From NCBI GenBank assembly GCA_026075535.2, contig AP026544.2:8990001-9054000 (forward strand): 64,000 nt of DNA, given 5' to 3'. Numbering within the stretch: position 1 is the first letter of the stretch; the number at the start of each line of letters is the position of its first letter. The notes under the pieces are model-generated. The model did not search any database, had not been told where the DNA came from, and was given only the letters and a program-made list of their open reading frames with translations. This stretch comes from Tricholoma matsutake. Taxonomy: Eukaryota > Basidiomycota > Agaricomycetes > Agaricales > Tricholomataceae. The translations under genes were made by a program, and so were the position numbers. Positions 22,624 to 33,294 of the stretch are shown in pieces.

Positions 22624-22876
22624 CACAAGGCCAGCCTCATAATTTCTCCTTTCTGAAATATAGTTAGAAATTCTTTGTGAAATATTATATTTGAGACTAA
22701 ATTTCTACAAACAGAAATTTAAAAAATTACCCATTAGAAATATACTTTGAAAATCAGTATTTCTAATGGGTAATTTTTTGAATTTCTGTTTGTAGAAATT
22801 TAGTCTCAAATATAATATTTCACAAAGAATTTCTAACTATATCTCAGAAAGGAGGAATTATGAGGCTGGCCTTGTG
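22624..22876. mobile_element. Foldback MITE, copy 1
   Basis: A near-perfect palindrome of 253 bp: the left arm starts CACAAGGCCAGCCTCATAAT and the right arm ends with its reverse complement GGCTGGCCTTGTG. The arms are about 115 nt and meet at a short AT-rich loop near 22745-22755. Transcription across it would give a long hairpin RNA. No coding capacity. Confidence 0.85.
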
Positions 22877-23116
22877 CTCATAATTCCTCCTTTCTGAAAT
22901 ATAGTTAGAAATTCTTTGTGAAATATTATATTTGAGACTAAATTTCTACAAACAGAAATTCAAGAATTACCCATTAGAAATATACTTTAAAAATCAATAT
23001 TTCTAATAGGTAATTTTTTGAATTTCTGTTTGTAGAAATTTAGTCTCAAATATAATATTTCACAAAGAATTTCTAACTATATTTCAGAAAGGAGAAATTA
23101 TAAGGCTGGCCTTGTG
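22877..23116. mobile_element. Foldback MITE, copy 2 in tandem with copy 1
   Basis: A 240-bp palindrome almost identical to the preceding copy, beginning CTCATAATTCCTCC directly after copy 1 and ending GGCTGGCCTTGTG. It lacks the outer 13 bases of its left arm, so the two copies share one terminus. AAT flanks both sides of the pair (22621-22623 region and 23117-23119), a possible 3-bp target duplication. Confidence 0.8.
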
Positions 23117-23301
23117 AATAGAGCAAGCTCTTGGCAAGCTCCCCAATTAATCTGCTCTATCGTCTGCCTTCAGTACTCAGAATCGACAATACTCATGACA
23201 ACTCCGGTCATTACAGTCAGTACCGGCATGTGGGACAAACAGGATTCTCCCTGCTTCAAGTTCGGAGTTTATTTATGTTCAGAAGCATGCTACCAAGAGT
23301 A

Positions 23302-23945
23302 AATGCTATTCACCCAGCACTTTCTTCACAACACATGATTTTCAGGAACAGCCGAAGTTGAACTTGGGCTTTGTTTACTGGATGGCATCACACAGCAAGG
23401 GAGACCACTATGCTCTTTAGTTTGGGCACCTCAAGAATGTGCTTTGGACAATTATATGTTCTATGTAAATAGCTGGTCTATTTCTGTTTGCATCAAAGAT
23501 TCAAAGTTGGTGGTTGTGTGATTTTGATGAATTTTTTGCACAAATAAGCTGTTAAGTTCTCAGCTGAACAAAGGAAGTCATTGGATGTCTGGTCATACCT
23601 GGGTGGTAGAGGTCGATAGGGAAGGATTGAACAGGGGAGGGAATCTGACAGGATTCTGGGGCAAGGTTCACTTGATGTGCCATGGTTGTTGAGATATGGC
23701 TTGCAGAAGATTCATGGCTTATTTGTGCAAAAAATTCATCAAAATCATGATGCAAACAGAAATAGACCAGCTATTTACATAGAACATATAATTGTCCAAA
23801 GCACATTCTTGAGGTGCCCAAACTAAAGAGGGAGCATAGTGGTCTCCCTTGCTGTGTGATGCCATCCAGTAAACAAAACCCAGGTTCAACTTTGGCTGTT
23901 CCTGAAAATCATATGTTGCGAAGAAAGTGCTGGGTGAATAGCATT
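23302..23945. mobile_element. Long-TIR non-autonomous element
   Basis: Two inverted arms of about 230-247 bp (23302-23548 and 23713-23945) start AATGCTATTCACCCAGC and end GCTGGGTGAATAGCATT, separated by about 165 bp. The left arm has an extra stretch of about 26 bases near 23495-23520. AGTA flanks both ends (23298-23301 and 23946-23949), a plausible 4-bp target duplication. No transposase coding sequence. Confidence 0.75.
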
Positions 23946-23949
23946 AGTA

Positions 23950-24489
23950 GCAGTCAAAGTTTGCAATTATTACATGATTAATAGTGCGATTATTGTATGA
24001 TTATGAATCAAAAATTGCGTCAATAATCCACTGTGACACCCATGGGTGTGGAAAATCATCCAGTATTTCAGCCACTGAGGTGATGGAATTGAGTAGAAAT
24101 TAATCCATTTTGTGTAGAATTTTTGTCCTTTATGGCCACTGAAAAAGTAATAAAAATCATCTGGTTTTCAGAGAAAAACACCCCCATAAAAGATGTGAAA
24201 ATTCCCCCTCAGAACGGATGAGTGAAAGGGTTGAAAACACCTTGAAATTTGTTCATATTCCTACCCCATTGAATTCATCCTTGGGGATGAATTCCATCTT
24301 CTCGATGGAGTAATTCACTACAGTTCAACTAGCTGAATTTTGACCTTTTTTTGTGAGACTTTCAGAGGGTCAGGAAAGTGGTTATCCATCCACTTTGTGG
24401 GGCCATTTCATTACAGTAACTTAGCAGCAAGTTTTCGTGCTATTGATGAAGTATTTTTCTAAACTAACTATGTATATTTTAAACAAAAA
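23950..24489. other. AT-rich intergenic, no feature seen
   Basis: No coding signal on either strand and no clear repeat. Confidence 0.4.
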
Positions 24490-25590
24490 ATAAGAAATGA
24501 AGATAAGAAAAATTACTGGGGCCCAAACAACTCTGGTCATTTGGACCCGTCATCCTGTGTCATTGTTTCCCTCCTCTTGTTGTCGCATCCTGCATTATCA
24601 TGCCCCTCCCCCCCCCATTTTCCTGTTGTCCCATCATCCTGTTGTCTCGTCCCTCAATGTCGTTGTTGTAACCCCTCCCCTCATTATTGGTTCTTCATTG
24701 TCCCTCCGCTCCTGGTTGCTACTCATCGCTTCGTCATCATCATTCCACCCGCGATCCACCCCACGAGCAGTTGCTCATGAGGCTGGGGGCAGGTGGTGTC
24801 ACTGCTTCATTGTCATCGCCATGCCCTGTCATTTTGTTTCCCTCCCCATCATTTCGTGTCCCTTCCCCGTTGCTTCATTCTCCTTCCCCCATTGTTTTGT
24901 CTTCCTCCTCTCCATTTCTTCATTTTTCTCCTCCCTGTCATTTTGTTGTCCCCGCAACCCACCCTGTGAGCAAGCAGCTCGCAGGTGAGGGGTGGGGGCT
25001 GTTCCGTCATCATCAGTAGCTTAAGGTAGTTAACAAAAAAGCTTTGTAAGTAAAATGAAAATGAAATGAGAAAGGAAAAAAAACCTACTGACAGGCCCAA
25101 GAGATGTCGACAACATCCCGTGGGCCTTCTTCGTTCTGTTTCCTCTTCCTCGTCTCCCCGTCGTCCCATCGTCATTTTGGTGGGGTGCCATTGGGTTTGG
25201 TGGCAGCATTGCCATTCACCGTTTTGTCATTCCCACCACCGCAAGCAGTTGCTCGCGGCAGCGGTTCTGGGTGCTGGGGCAGTGGCTGTGGCTGTTGTGG
25301 TCATTGTCAGTAGTTAATTAATATCTGAAAATCTTTGTTAGTAAAAAGAAAAAGAAATGAGAAAAGGAAAAAAAAAGCATACATATGTTCCATTTCCCTC
25401 CTCCCTGCCATTTCCTAAACCTCCCCCCCACCGCTGATTCATTTCCTGCCCCCTCGTTTCATTTCCCTTCTCCCCCTGCTGTCCTTCCCTGCTGCCCTTG
25501 CCCTTTCTGTTGTCCCTGTCATTTGTTTGTGCCATTCTGTTGGTTTCATTGCCCCTCGCCGTCCCGTTGTTGTCCTTGGCAATAGTTAAG
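24490..25590. repeat. Strand-skewed pyrimidine-rich repeat island, three tandem units
   Basis: Each unit pairs an A-rich lead (an AGTAAAA..GAAATGAGAAA..GGAAAAAAA pattern, best seen at 25040-25083 and 25330-25380) with a long C/T-rich tract. The tract contains a palindromic word of the type GCRAGCARYTGCTCGC (24765-24776, 24967-24983, 25241-25256). Open frames here are low-complexity artefacts. Related islands lie inside 31692-32586 and at 54700-55310 in the opposite strand sense. Confidence 0.6.
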
Positions 25591-25879
25591 ATTAGTATAT
25601 ACTATGATATGTCGGAAATTTCCGGATGGCATTATAACCTCACCTAGATTATATGTGGATTATCACTCCCTCTCAGCTAGTATACTGGGCCCTAATGTGG
25701 AAAATCTATTACCTACATATGTAAACTACATTATTGAACTGAACCCGAGACTTGGTAGCTAGCTTAACATCAGTTCTGAGTGTCGATTTTAATGGGTTAT
25801 GGCGGTTACGTGGGTCACGTGGGTCATATTAGGTTATACTGCATTACATAATTTTGTGACATATAGCTCACTAAAAAGC

Positions 25880-25996
25880 CGCGGCCTGACGGCCTGGCTT
25901 TGGCTTTTCCTCAATGCAAGCCCCGCCATGAAGCCGTAGTCATGCCTGGCCTATTTGGGCCCGGCTTGGCCCGGCTCGCGGCCTGAGGCCGGGCCA
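25880..25996. repeat. GC-rich GGCC/CCGG palindromic patch
   Basis: A sharp GC island in AT-rich DNA with repeated GGCCTG, GGCCCGGC and GGCCGGGCC words that can pair with one another. Probably the edge of a small repeat; identity unknown. Confidence 0.4.
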
Positions 25997-26018
25997 AGCA
26001 CAGCATTATCAGAAAGAC

Positions 26019-26387
26019 ATGAAAAATGGATGGGAAAATGATCATTTTTGACAAAATTGAACCATCACTTTTACAAAATGATCTGAAAAATGATCATTTC
26101 CCCCCATTCTGGCACTGTGCCTGACATGCAAAATGCATTTTTGCTTCACTTTTCTATAAGTTTGCTTCTCAGAGTGTTCACAGTAAGCATTTTTCACTTT
26201 TTTTTTTTTTTTCATTTTCAGCCAATTTTCAGCTCCGTTTTGTTTGTTCCTCTGCCAAATAAGTACATGAAAATGAGTGAAAAATGAGTTTCGAAAATGA
26301 GCCAAAAACAAGAATGGCTACCATGAACAACCCAAATGGTATGGTTTGATTTTGTCAAAAATGATCATTTTCCCATCCATTTTTCAT
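26019..26387. mobile_element. TIR element with TGATCA-rich ends (MITE)
   Basis: Inverted ends of about 47 bp: the left starts ATGAAAAATGGATGGGAAAA and the right ends with its near-exact complement (26341-26387). Both contain AAAATGATCATTTT. The interior has another TGATCA palindrome and a T homopolymer (about 26201-26215). No coding capacity; target duplication not resolved. Confidence 0.65.
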
Positions 26388-26510
26388 ATCATGCTCAGTT
26401 TCATTTTTGAGAAAAATGGAATCAAAATGAAATCAAAAATGAGTTTTAAATGACTGAAGAATGGGTCGAAAATGACAAGAACAACCCTTTGATTCCATCC
26501 GAACCACATC

Positions 26511-26740
26511 CTCGGTTACCCATCTGTAATCTCATCGCACTCTAGCTCCGACAGTAATTAGGAAAGGGATCCAGTATTGACTCGGATGCACGCTGTTAGA
26601 AATCTTCATACCTGTATTGGAGTACATTGATTCAATATTTTGTTTACAATCCGGTGATTTGTGATGCAAGTCACTGATACCTGCCTGTAACGTTCTGCTG
26701 GTTGTTGTCGAATGACGCCTTGATAAGCTTCAAAGATAAT
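26511..26740 (+). pseudogene. Broken paralog of the 3-prime end of the 19091-20391 gene
   Basis: This stretch aligns by eye with 20240-20530: shared words include CCTCGGTTACC, CTAGCTCCG, TGTATTGGARTACAT, TTGTCGAATGAC and CTTCAAAGATA in the same order and spacing. It covers the end of the last exon and the 3-prime flank. The coding part is degraded and the rest of the gene is absent. It points to an old duplication of that locus. Confidence 0.6.
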
Positions 26741-27257
26741 GGGGATTGAATATTGATGATGGCCTTTGCCACCCATATGTTCAACGGTCACATGCGACTG
26801 CGCGAGTTGTACTAGACTCGACAAAATTCCTGAGCATATATGAGAAGGCTCCGCGACAGCTCCCGAAAAAGGGAACATCATAGGGTTATCCATGCAAAGT
26901 TTTATACTTCATCCGACTATTCCATGTAGGAATGAATAACCTGCCCCACTCCAGCCCGGCTTCTAATGTGGATCGCGTTTCAAAATTTCACATCTGTGAC
27001 GTTAACCACGACGGCGCAGCCGAGATTGTTACATGTTTATATCAGTTGGGTAGAAAATATTCACTTCAACCCACATGTTCTTTAATCGATATTCTTATCT
27101 TCGTCGGCGTTCTATTTGGTGGAACACGTTCCCATGTCAATCACTAGCTTGAAAACCAACGCTTGTTCTCACGATTTCTGTACAGTGGCTGAACAAGAGA
27201 CGCAGATATATAAGGGAATTGACTCAGATCGTGTTCACTACGTACCGCTAGAAGCAT
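26741..27257. other. Intergenic, no supported gene
   Basis: Only short open frames without recognisable domains on either strand. Lies beyond the 3-prime end of the minus-strand GPI gene. Confidence 0.35.
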
Positions 27258-30200
27258 TCAATTTCCTCTATCCGTGGATGGCCCTCTAAACAAGCCGTGC
27301 ACCCTGTAGGTGATCCTCTCAACGCCCACACCTACCCCAACCAGCACCGCGACATCGACAGCCAAAACACCAAGCACACCTGTCATGAAGCGCGGTGCAA
27401 ACACTTTCCATACCATCAGATGGCGCCTCAGAATAGCCGCACTCACAGCCGTGCCTAGAAGCAGTGTCGCAAAGTACATCATAATACTTAGAGCCGCAAG
27501 TGTGCTTTCTCCTTTTACTTGAACATCTGGAACAGTCGCTTTATCCGATTCGCTTCCTTTTCGGTCAGAAGACGACGTGAGGGTAGACAATGGTGCACGA
27601 TTCCATAGTGCCACCAACGGAACAGCAAGTCCCATGATGAATAGCGGCCCAACAGAGTTTAGGACGACTGTCATTGGCGCAAAAGGATAAGTGACGGTCG
27701 CGGTTAGTAAGAACGCAGACTTCCATTGAATTGATGAAATAGTCGATTGGTGCCCAGTGCCAAAGAACGCATGTATTCCGAGTAGAGCCACCGGCACAAC
27801 ATCTGCGAATCGGACGGAGGGCGACTGATTCGCAGATCCATCGGTATCGAGAAGCACCGAAGGCGTCGCTGTTGCCAACGCAGCTTCCATATTCCTCACA
27901 TCACGTACGCTGTCCACCACCTCCAGATATGCCAACAATGCGATGGTGGCCAATGCAAGAACAAGCTGGCCAGTGAGCTGCGTGGTAGCATAGACAGCGC
28001 TGAATCCTATGCTCCAAAACACAAAGAAAGGAGCTCCAAAGGCGTTGGCATACCCAAGCACTTTCACTTGACGTTTCTCGCCGATCTCATCAACTTTAAC
28101 ATCCAAGCACACTGGGACCAACCACCAGAGTGCCCCACCGCCTATCAAGGCTACGCTGAACGCCAATCTCGCCATCCAAGTTCGACACATTCGCAGAAGG
28201 GGTGTCCACCCATCCCCAAGAACATCTGCAGCGTCAGCCCACTCCAATATCCAGTAGGCCGTACCGGTGATTAATGAAGGGCACATAATCACAGAAAAAT
28301 ACGGTCGCGCAACCCCTAGATCCGAGCGTGTGATGTGCAAGAATCGAGTTATGGCTAATGGTAAACCGATAGCGACGGGAACACCCAGAAGCAATACCAG
28401 TAAAGGAGGTGAAGGTAGTGACGAAGATGCGTAGAATGTGACATGGCAGTATGGTTGCTGCTCTTCCCTGCAAACGGTGCTAATGGCCATCAGCCGAACA
28501 CAGACGGCAAAGAGTATGGAGAATCCCAATATTCGGTATTTGAGACGAGGAACGGGGGCAGCGAATCCTGTAAGAACGTATGGAACGATTGAGGTGACGA
28601 GGAGGAATGGAACGATCTTGTCTTCCCAGAATGTAAAAGAATTGGACAAGAATGCCAGAGTATGGAGGACGAGTATAATTGGTATGGTTTTGATGATGTC
28701 GAAGGAGAACAGGGGAGGCGAAGAGATGATAAGGGTCAGGGATGATGCAAGGGTGGCTCCGAAAAGCGTGCTATCTGTGACGTCTATTCCTGGAAGGTAC
28801 GAGGCGATTGGCAGATATCCGACGAATCCGACCATCGCGCCCCCAGTAGCACCAAGAAAGCATTTTGGTAGATGCGTGCTAAGCCACGAGTCCCAGTTTC
28901 TTCCAGCTTGTGAGAGCGAGATGTACACAGACCATGTCGCAAAAAGGCCAATGCCCAGCAACGCAAGCCCTAGGCTCATGAGCGCAGGGTTGAACTGTGC
29001 CCACATAGATCGGCAAGCAGATAACGCAACCCGATTATAATTGAAAAGTGTAATCCATCTTGGTTCTCCAGATGAAAACGTTTCCGTGGCTGCCCATGCG
29101 GATTGCAATACCTGCCATGAATCATCAAGTTCTCCGCCTGAAGGACTTGAGCGGTACGCTTCGAGATAAGTCTTGATCTGGGCAGCGTTGAGATTAAGAG
29201 CATGCGTAAGGTCGCTGCCCTCTGGGTCACGCCAGAATAACTCAGGTATCACAGTTCCGAGGTTGTTGAAGGGAATGGGAAGCCCAAGGAGAAGAGAAAG
29301 CGTAGGAACCAGATCAATCTGCTGTATAGCTCGATGAGGGACTGTTGAGCCAGGGTACGTGGTATACCGAATGAGACCCGAAGGTACCGGAATGCTCGTT
29401 TGTGAAATTGTTCGTGTTTTACTGTACGCCCAAAGAGCCGATGAAGTCTCGAGGACCTCATCACCGCCATGGTCACCGGTACGGTCCATGCCGTGATCAC
29501 CGAGCACGACAAGAAGAGTGTCATCATCGAGAAGCTCGACAACACGTTTTAATACATTGTTCATCTGCTGCAACTTTGCCTTCATGCTTGGATGGTCGGG
29601 ACCAACGCGGTGACCAACATGATCCACACCCAAAAAGTGGCCAACGAGGAAATCGAACGACTTAGTTGGATCTTGCAGTAGAAGAAAAAGATGCTTGATC
29701 ACACCCTCATCAACAGTGTGTAGATCCTCGACATTGAAGGAATCATAGGGAAATGTCATGTTTGGCTGGAAAGAGTCAGGAAACACAGACATCCATGTAT
29801 CATCTCCCATAAACGCAGCCTAGCCGACAGTAAATGAAAGATGGTAACAAAGCGTAAGTATTCGTACCTTTTTCCCAGCCAAACCCAATTGTTTTATGAT
29901 AGAATCCTCCGCAACTGAGGAACCTCCAAAGTTATTCCCTATATCAACAAAAGTGGGCAAAGAACCAGTTGTGAGGCCTTTGATGCGTTGTAGTGTTGTA
30001 GTCGGTGGATCTGCGTATGCATTGTAGAGGAATGAATTTCTCGGATTGGACGCAGTGAGGTCCCGGGGGAGTGTCAAAACATTATGATGGAATGGAGATA
30101 TAGGGCTTGGTGGATCGGGCGAAAGGAAGTCGAATCTTAGAGCGTCTATAATAAGAAACACAGCACGACTGTGTGTAGGTGGCAACGAACAAGATTCCTC

Positions 30201-30323
30201 ATTCGAACAAGTAGTGTAATCGGAAAGAGATAGGCGCGTCAACAGGAATCCACGAGTGAAGAGATATATCCCCGCCAAGTGCGTAATAAACACACAGAAC
30301 AGGAGCGCTAGCCTAGTTGTCAT
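27258..30323 (-). CDS. GPI13: GPI ethanolamine phosphate transferase 3 (PIG-O/Gpi13 type)
   Basis: Two exons (30323-29868 and 29819-27258, one 48-bp intron) give 1,005 residues, the usual length of this family. The enzyme works in the ER membrane, transferring phosphoethanolamine from phosphatidylethanolamine to the third mannose of the GPI precursor, the group later joined to proteins. The N-terminus has a signal anchor (about 5-28), then a lumenal alkaline-phosphatase-fold domain. That domain has FLIIDALRFDF (metal-binding Asp60), the threonine-rich PPTTTLQRIKGLTTG (nucleophile among Thr108-110), DHVGHRVGPDH (218-228) and GDHGMD (Asp260). The C-terminal half is a series of hydrophobic membrane segments. 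The ATG at 30323 is the first Met. It ends in TGA and has no breaks, so it is a conserved host gene amid transposons. Confidence 0.95.
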
Positions 30324-30723
30324 CTCATCCGCACCAGAGACCAGCCTCCCGCGAAAACAAGAAATTCTACGTGGTGATGCGGCTGTACTTATCGGCTGTA
30401 AAAGTTTTGAGACTGAGGGTTTACGTAAGTCCTTGGTACCGGCATGGCAATGAACCCGGATGCCAACGGAATACCCCGTGTCACAGCCTTGTTATGTAAC
30501 TAAACCGGAAACGCCATTACAAAAGGTTGTCCTTACTCCACCGCTCTGTACAGCTCCCCACATGTCGGTCGTCTCCAAAGCACAAGCTCAGCTCAGCGCT
30601 GAAAGCACATTACTTTTCGTGAGTGTCGTTGGTTCATGCAACCAGCTGAACTCACCATCGGGGTAGTTTCCAAGTTTCACAGGCAAAAGTGACGACGTAA
30701 CAGATTGTTCAGTTCATGACGAC

Positions 30724-30849
30724 ATGTCCAGTGCTGGCGCTACGACCCCGCCAGCCTTGTCGGATGACGATGACGAGTTGTGTCTCCCAAAATTTTCCTA
30801 TAAAGCTCGCACTCGTAAACGCCAGCAGCCGGCTGAACAGAGGTTGTGA
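30724..30849 (+). CDS. Short GC-rich ORF, possible first exon of a lost or unrecognised gene
   Basis: A 41-codon frame from ATG, divergent from GPI13, encodes an acidic stretch (ALSDDDDELCLPKF) followed by a basic one (YKARTRKRQQ). Its base composition is more gene-like than its surroundings, but I found no convincing downstream exon before the repeat at 31200. It may be a truncated gene or chance. Confidence 0.2.
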   Translation: MSSAGATTPPALSDDDDELCLPKFSYKARTRKRQQPAEQRL

Positions 30850-31199
30850 CGCAGCAGATCAGAGGGTCACACCGTCAGACATCCCAGACTGTCATCACAC
30901 CATCTTTCAGCCTTTAAAAACGAAAATCGACATCTGCGAGGCTGTTCATATATACTTCATAGTCGAATGGATATCGTTATGCTCTCTCAATAGTTCTGTT
31001 CGTTTCTGATCCGTATTTCTATTTTATGTACTATTATAAATGCGTACGCTTGCAGTCCACCAATCGTGTATTCTCTAGCATCGCATGGTAGCGAGCCCTT
31101 TTTTAAGTACTGAATGTCTACTGAGCTTCTCCAGGCTGTGCGTGATCCAGGATCTAAATTAATTCCACCATCTGCGCAGCCTATCAGGAAAACCACAAG

Positions 31200-31316
31200 G
31201 ACTTAGACTTTCAGGACTTTGACTTTCAGGACTTTGACTTTGACTTTGAACTTTTGTCCTTTCAAGACTTTCACTTTTTGACTTTTGACTTTCGGGACTT
31301 TGACTTCGGACTTTTT
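31200..31316. repeat. GACTTT microsatellite
   Basis: Imperfect tandem copies of GACTTT and ACTTTCAG. It creates a spurious lysine/valine-rich open frame on the minus strand. I see no supported gene in 30850-31691. Confidence 0.7.
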
Positions 31317-31691
31317 TAGTCTGGCATCCCAGAAAATCTGGCTTCCGTCCCGAGTCACATCACAGCCACCACATTTCGAACCAATCTCGACCGTGACGCG
31401 CAGCCTGCCATCCTCTGTTCCTCTTGCGCAAAGCCCGCCCAACACACAAGTATGTCACTATACCTACTACAGTTGCTATTTTCCTGCTTTAACTGTTGAA
31501 TCTAATGAAGATCACAGTCATCAACAGCAACATTGACAACAATACTAAATGGTAACAAGTGCTGTTCTGCGCATCTAGTAGTGGACGGCTAACAACCATG
31601 TCATTATATATGTGGCCAAAGGTGCATGGCGTCTTCATGGTCAGCTTCCAGTACAGACATGTTCTCAATAGGATGATGTCAAGCGTCTCAA

Positions 31692-32586
31692 GCAATCCGA
31701 CCCGCTGAAAAACAGATCACATGATTTTTCTCATCACATGTACAGATCAAACAAATGATCTGTCTCTGAGTCCGTGTTCAACCACAATCCTTTATGACAT
31801 TGTGGGGGACAACAATGGGACAATGATGGCATTACCCAGCATTCCCTGCTGCTGCTGCAAGCAACTTGCTCGCAGGGTAGATGGGGGTGCAAGGACAGAA
31901 AACAACAACAAACCAAGGACAGGGATGGGACATCAGAGAAATGGATCATAGCTAAGCGAGTTAGCCGAGTGATCTGTACCAGTCTGTACCGGTAGATACC
32001 AACACCCAATTTACTGATGGATGACGAGGTATCAGCACCACTGCACCCAACTGCCACCACAGCTGCTTGCAGGGTGGACATGGGGAGCACCGAGGACAGA
32101 GATGGGAGCAGGCAAAACAACAACGGCATGGCAATGACAGCATCAATGGAGCGGGACAGTGAGGGGGACAGCGACAATGACAACAATGGGGGCAGGGACA
32201 CCAACACAGACAGAGCAATGACTGGGTGATGAAGCAGGACAACAATGAGGGGACAGCAACGAGAACAATAGCACCAGGGACAACAGCAGCTACATCATGA
32301 CCCCCTCCCACATTTTGCATGGGGACAGGGTTTTTTCTTTTTCATTTCTCAGTTTTAATCAATATTGTTGCCTGCCCCCCTGGCATTTGCATGAGGATGG
32401 ATTAGTTTTTCGATGTATATAGTTGTGTAGTACCCTCCCTCACAAGTAAATTAATGACCATGCCGCACATCTTAGAATGTTCAAACATGAGCCTCTATTG
32501 AATATATATGTACAAGAGATCAGAACTGAAGATCTCTCCATGTGACAAGAAAATCATATGATCTGTTTTTTAGCGGGTCAGATTGC
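31692..32586. mobile_element. TIR element carrying a strand-skewed repeat island
   Basis: The inverted ends share about 50 bp with few mismatches: the left begins GCAATCCGACCCGCTGAAAA and the right ends TTTTTTAGCGGGTCAGATTGC. The interior (31790-32330) is the purine/GACA-rich form of the repeat seen at 24.5-25.6 kb. It has the same palindromic word (31858-31873) and the same T-rich/CATTTCTCAG lead (about 32330-32355). No transposase; target duplication not visible. Confidence 0.65.
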
Positions 32587-32854
32587 AGGTGTTATGTCAA
32601 GCCCACAGTGTTTGAAACCCAGGGTGGTTTCAAGTGGCCACTGTTCCCACTGACTCCTGCCATCCTCTGTGATGCAGATCTGATGCTGCAAGGTGAGGAA
32701 CAGACACAATTCAAGAAGTACAACTCCACAATCCATACCTGGTCTAAGGTCCCAGTGGGGCCACATCATCACCATGAAGGCCAGTGAGCATATCTTTCTC
32801 AAGGAACACAATGTTGATAACTGCCAGGACTTTGACTGTCTCCTCTCAGTAAGC
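32587..32854. other. Sequence flanking element B, no gene recognised
   Basis: Open in one frame with gene-like composition (32587-32787) but no domain I can name. Element B is inserted at its right end. Confidence 0.3.
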
Positions 32855-33274
32855 TGTAAGGGCAACCTTACAGTGTGTGGCACAGAGTCCACCAACCTTG
32901 CAAGGGGGAACCAAAGTCAATTCTAGTGCAGTAAATACATGAAATCTCCTACTAACTTGCAAGGGGGAACCAAAGAGAATTCTCTGAGGTCCCCCTTGCA
33001 GGGTATGAAGCCTTATATACCTGAGTATGCTACATACATGTCACCCATGTGTGGTGGTGCTTCGTGTACTACATGTCATCTCCATGAAGGGTGGGTATCC
33101 ACAGGGTTGCCATAGGGGATCCCATGGAAAGCTGACCAATCTCCACAAATCTTAGTGGTTTGTCCTCTACCAGGCAGCATTAGTGCAGGGTTATTGCCAG
33201 AGACCTGTGGTGAGAGGTGCTGTGAATATCCATTGGGAAATCCATGGGTTTCTGTGGACAGTTGTCCCCTTACA
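32855..33274 (-). repeat. LTR of element B (3-prime in element orientation)
   Basis: About 420 bp starting TGTAAGGGCAACCTTACAG and ending GTTGTCCCCTTACA. It contains an internal direct repeat CTTGCAAGGGGGAACCAAAG (two copies). Confidence 0.88.
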
Positions 33275-33294
33275 TCACTCCCCTCTCTAGGGTG

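Noticed and set aside
24497..24988. 163-codon open frame and overlapping frames in 24.5-25.6 kb
   Set aside because: Product is Ser/Pro/His low complexity from a pyrimidine-rich repeat; frames are open on several phases for the same reason.
28438..29040. 200-codon open frame on the + strand
   Set aside because: Antisense shadow of GPI13; no domain, and the minus-strand product is a full-length conserved enzyme.
31203..31445. Lys/Val-rich minus frame
   Set aside because: Translation of the GACTTT microsatellite.
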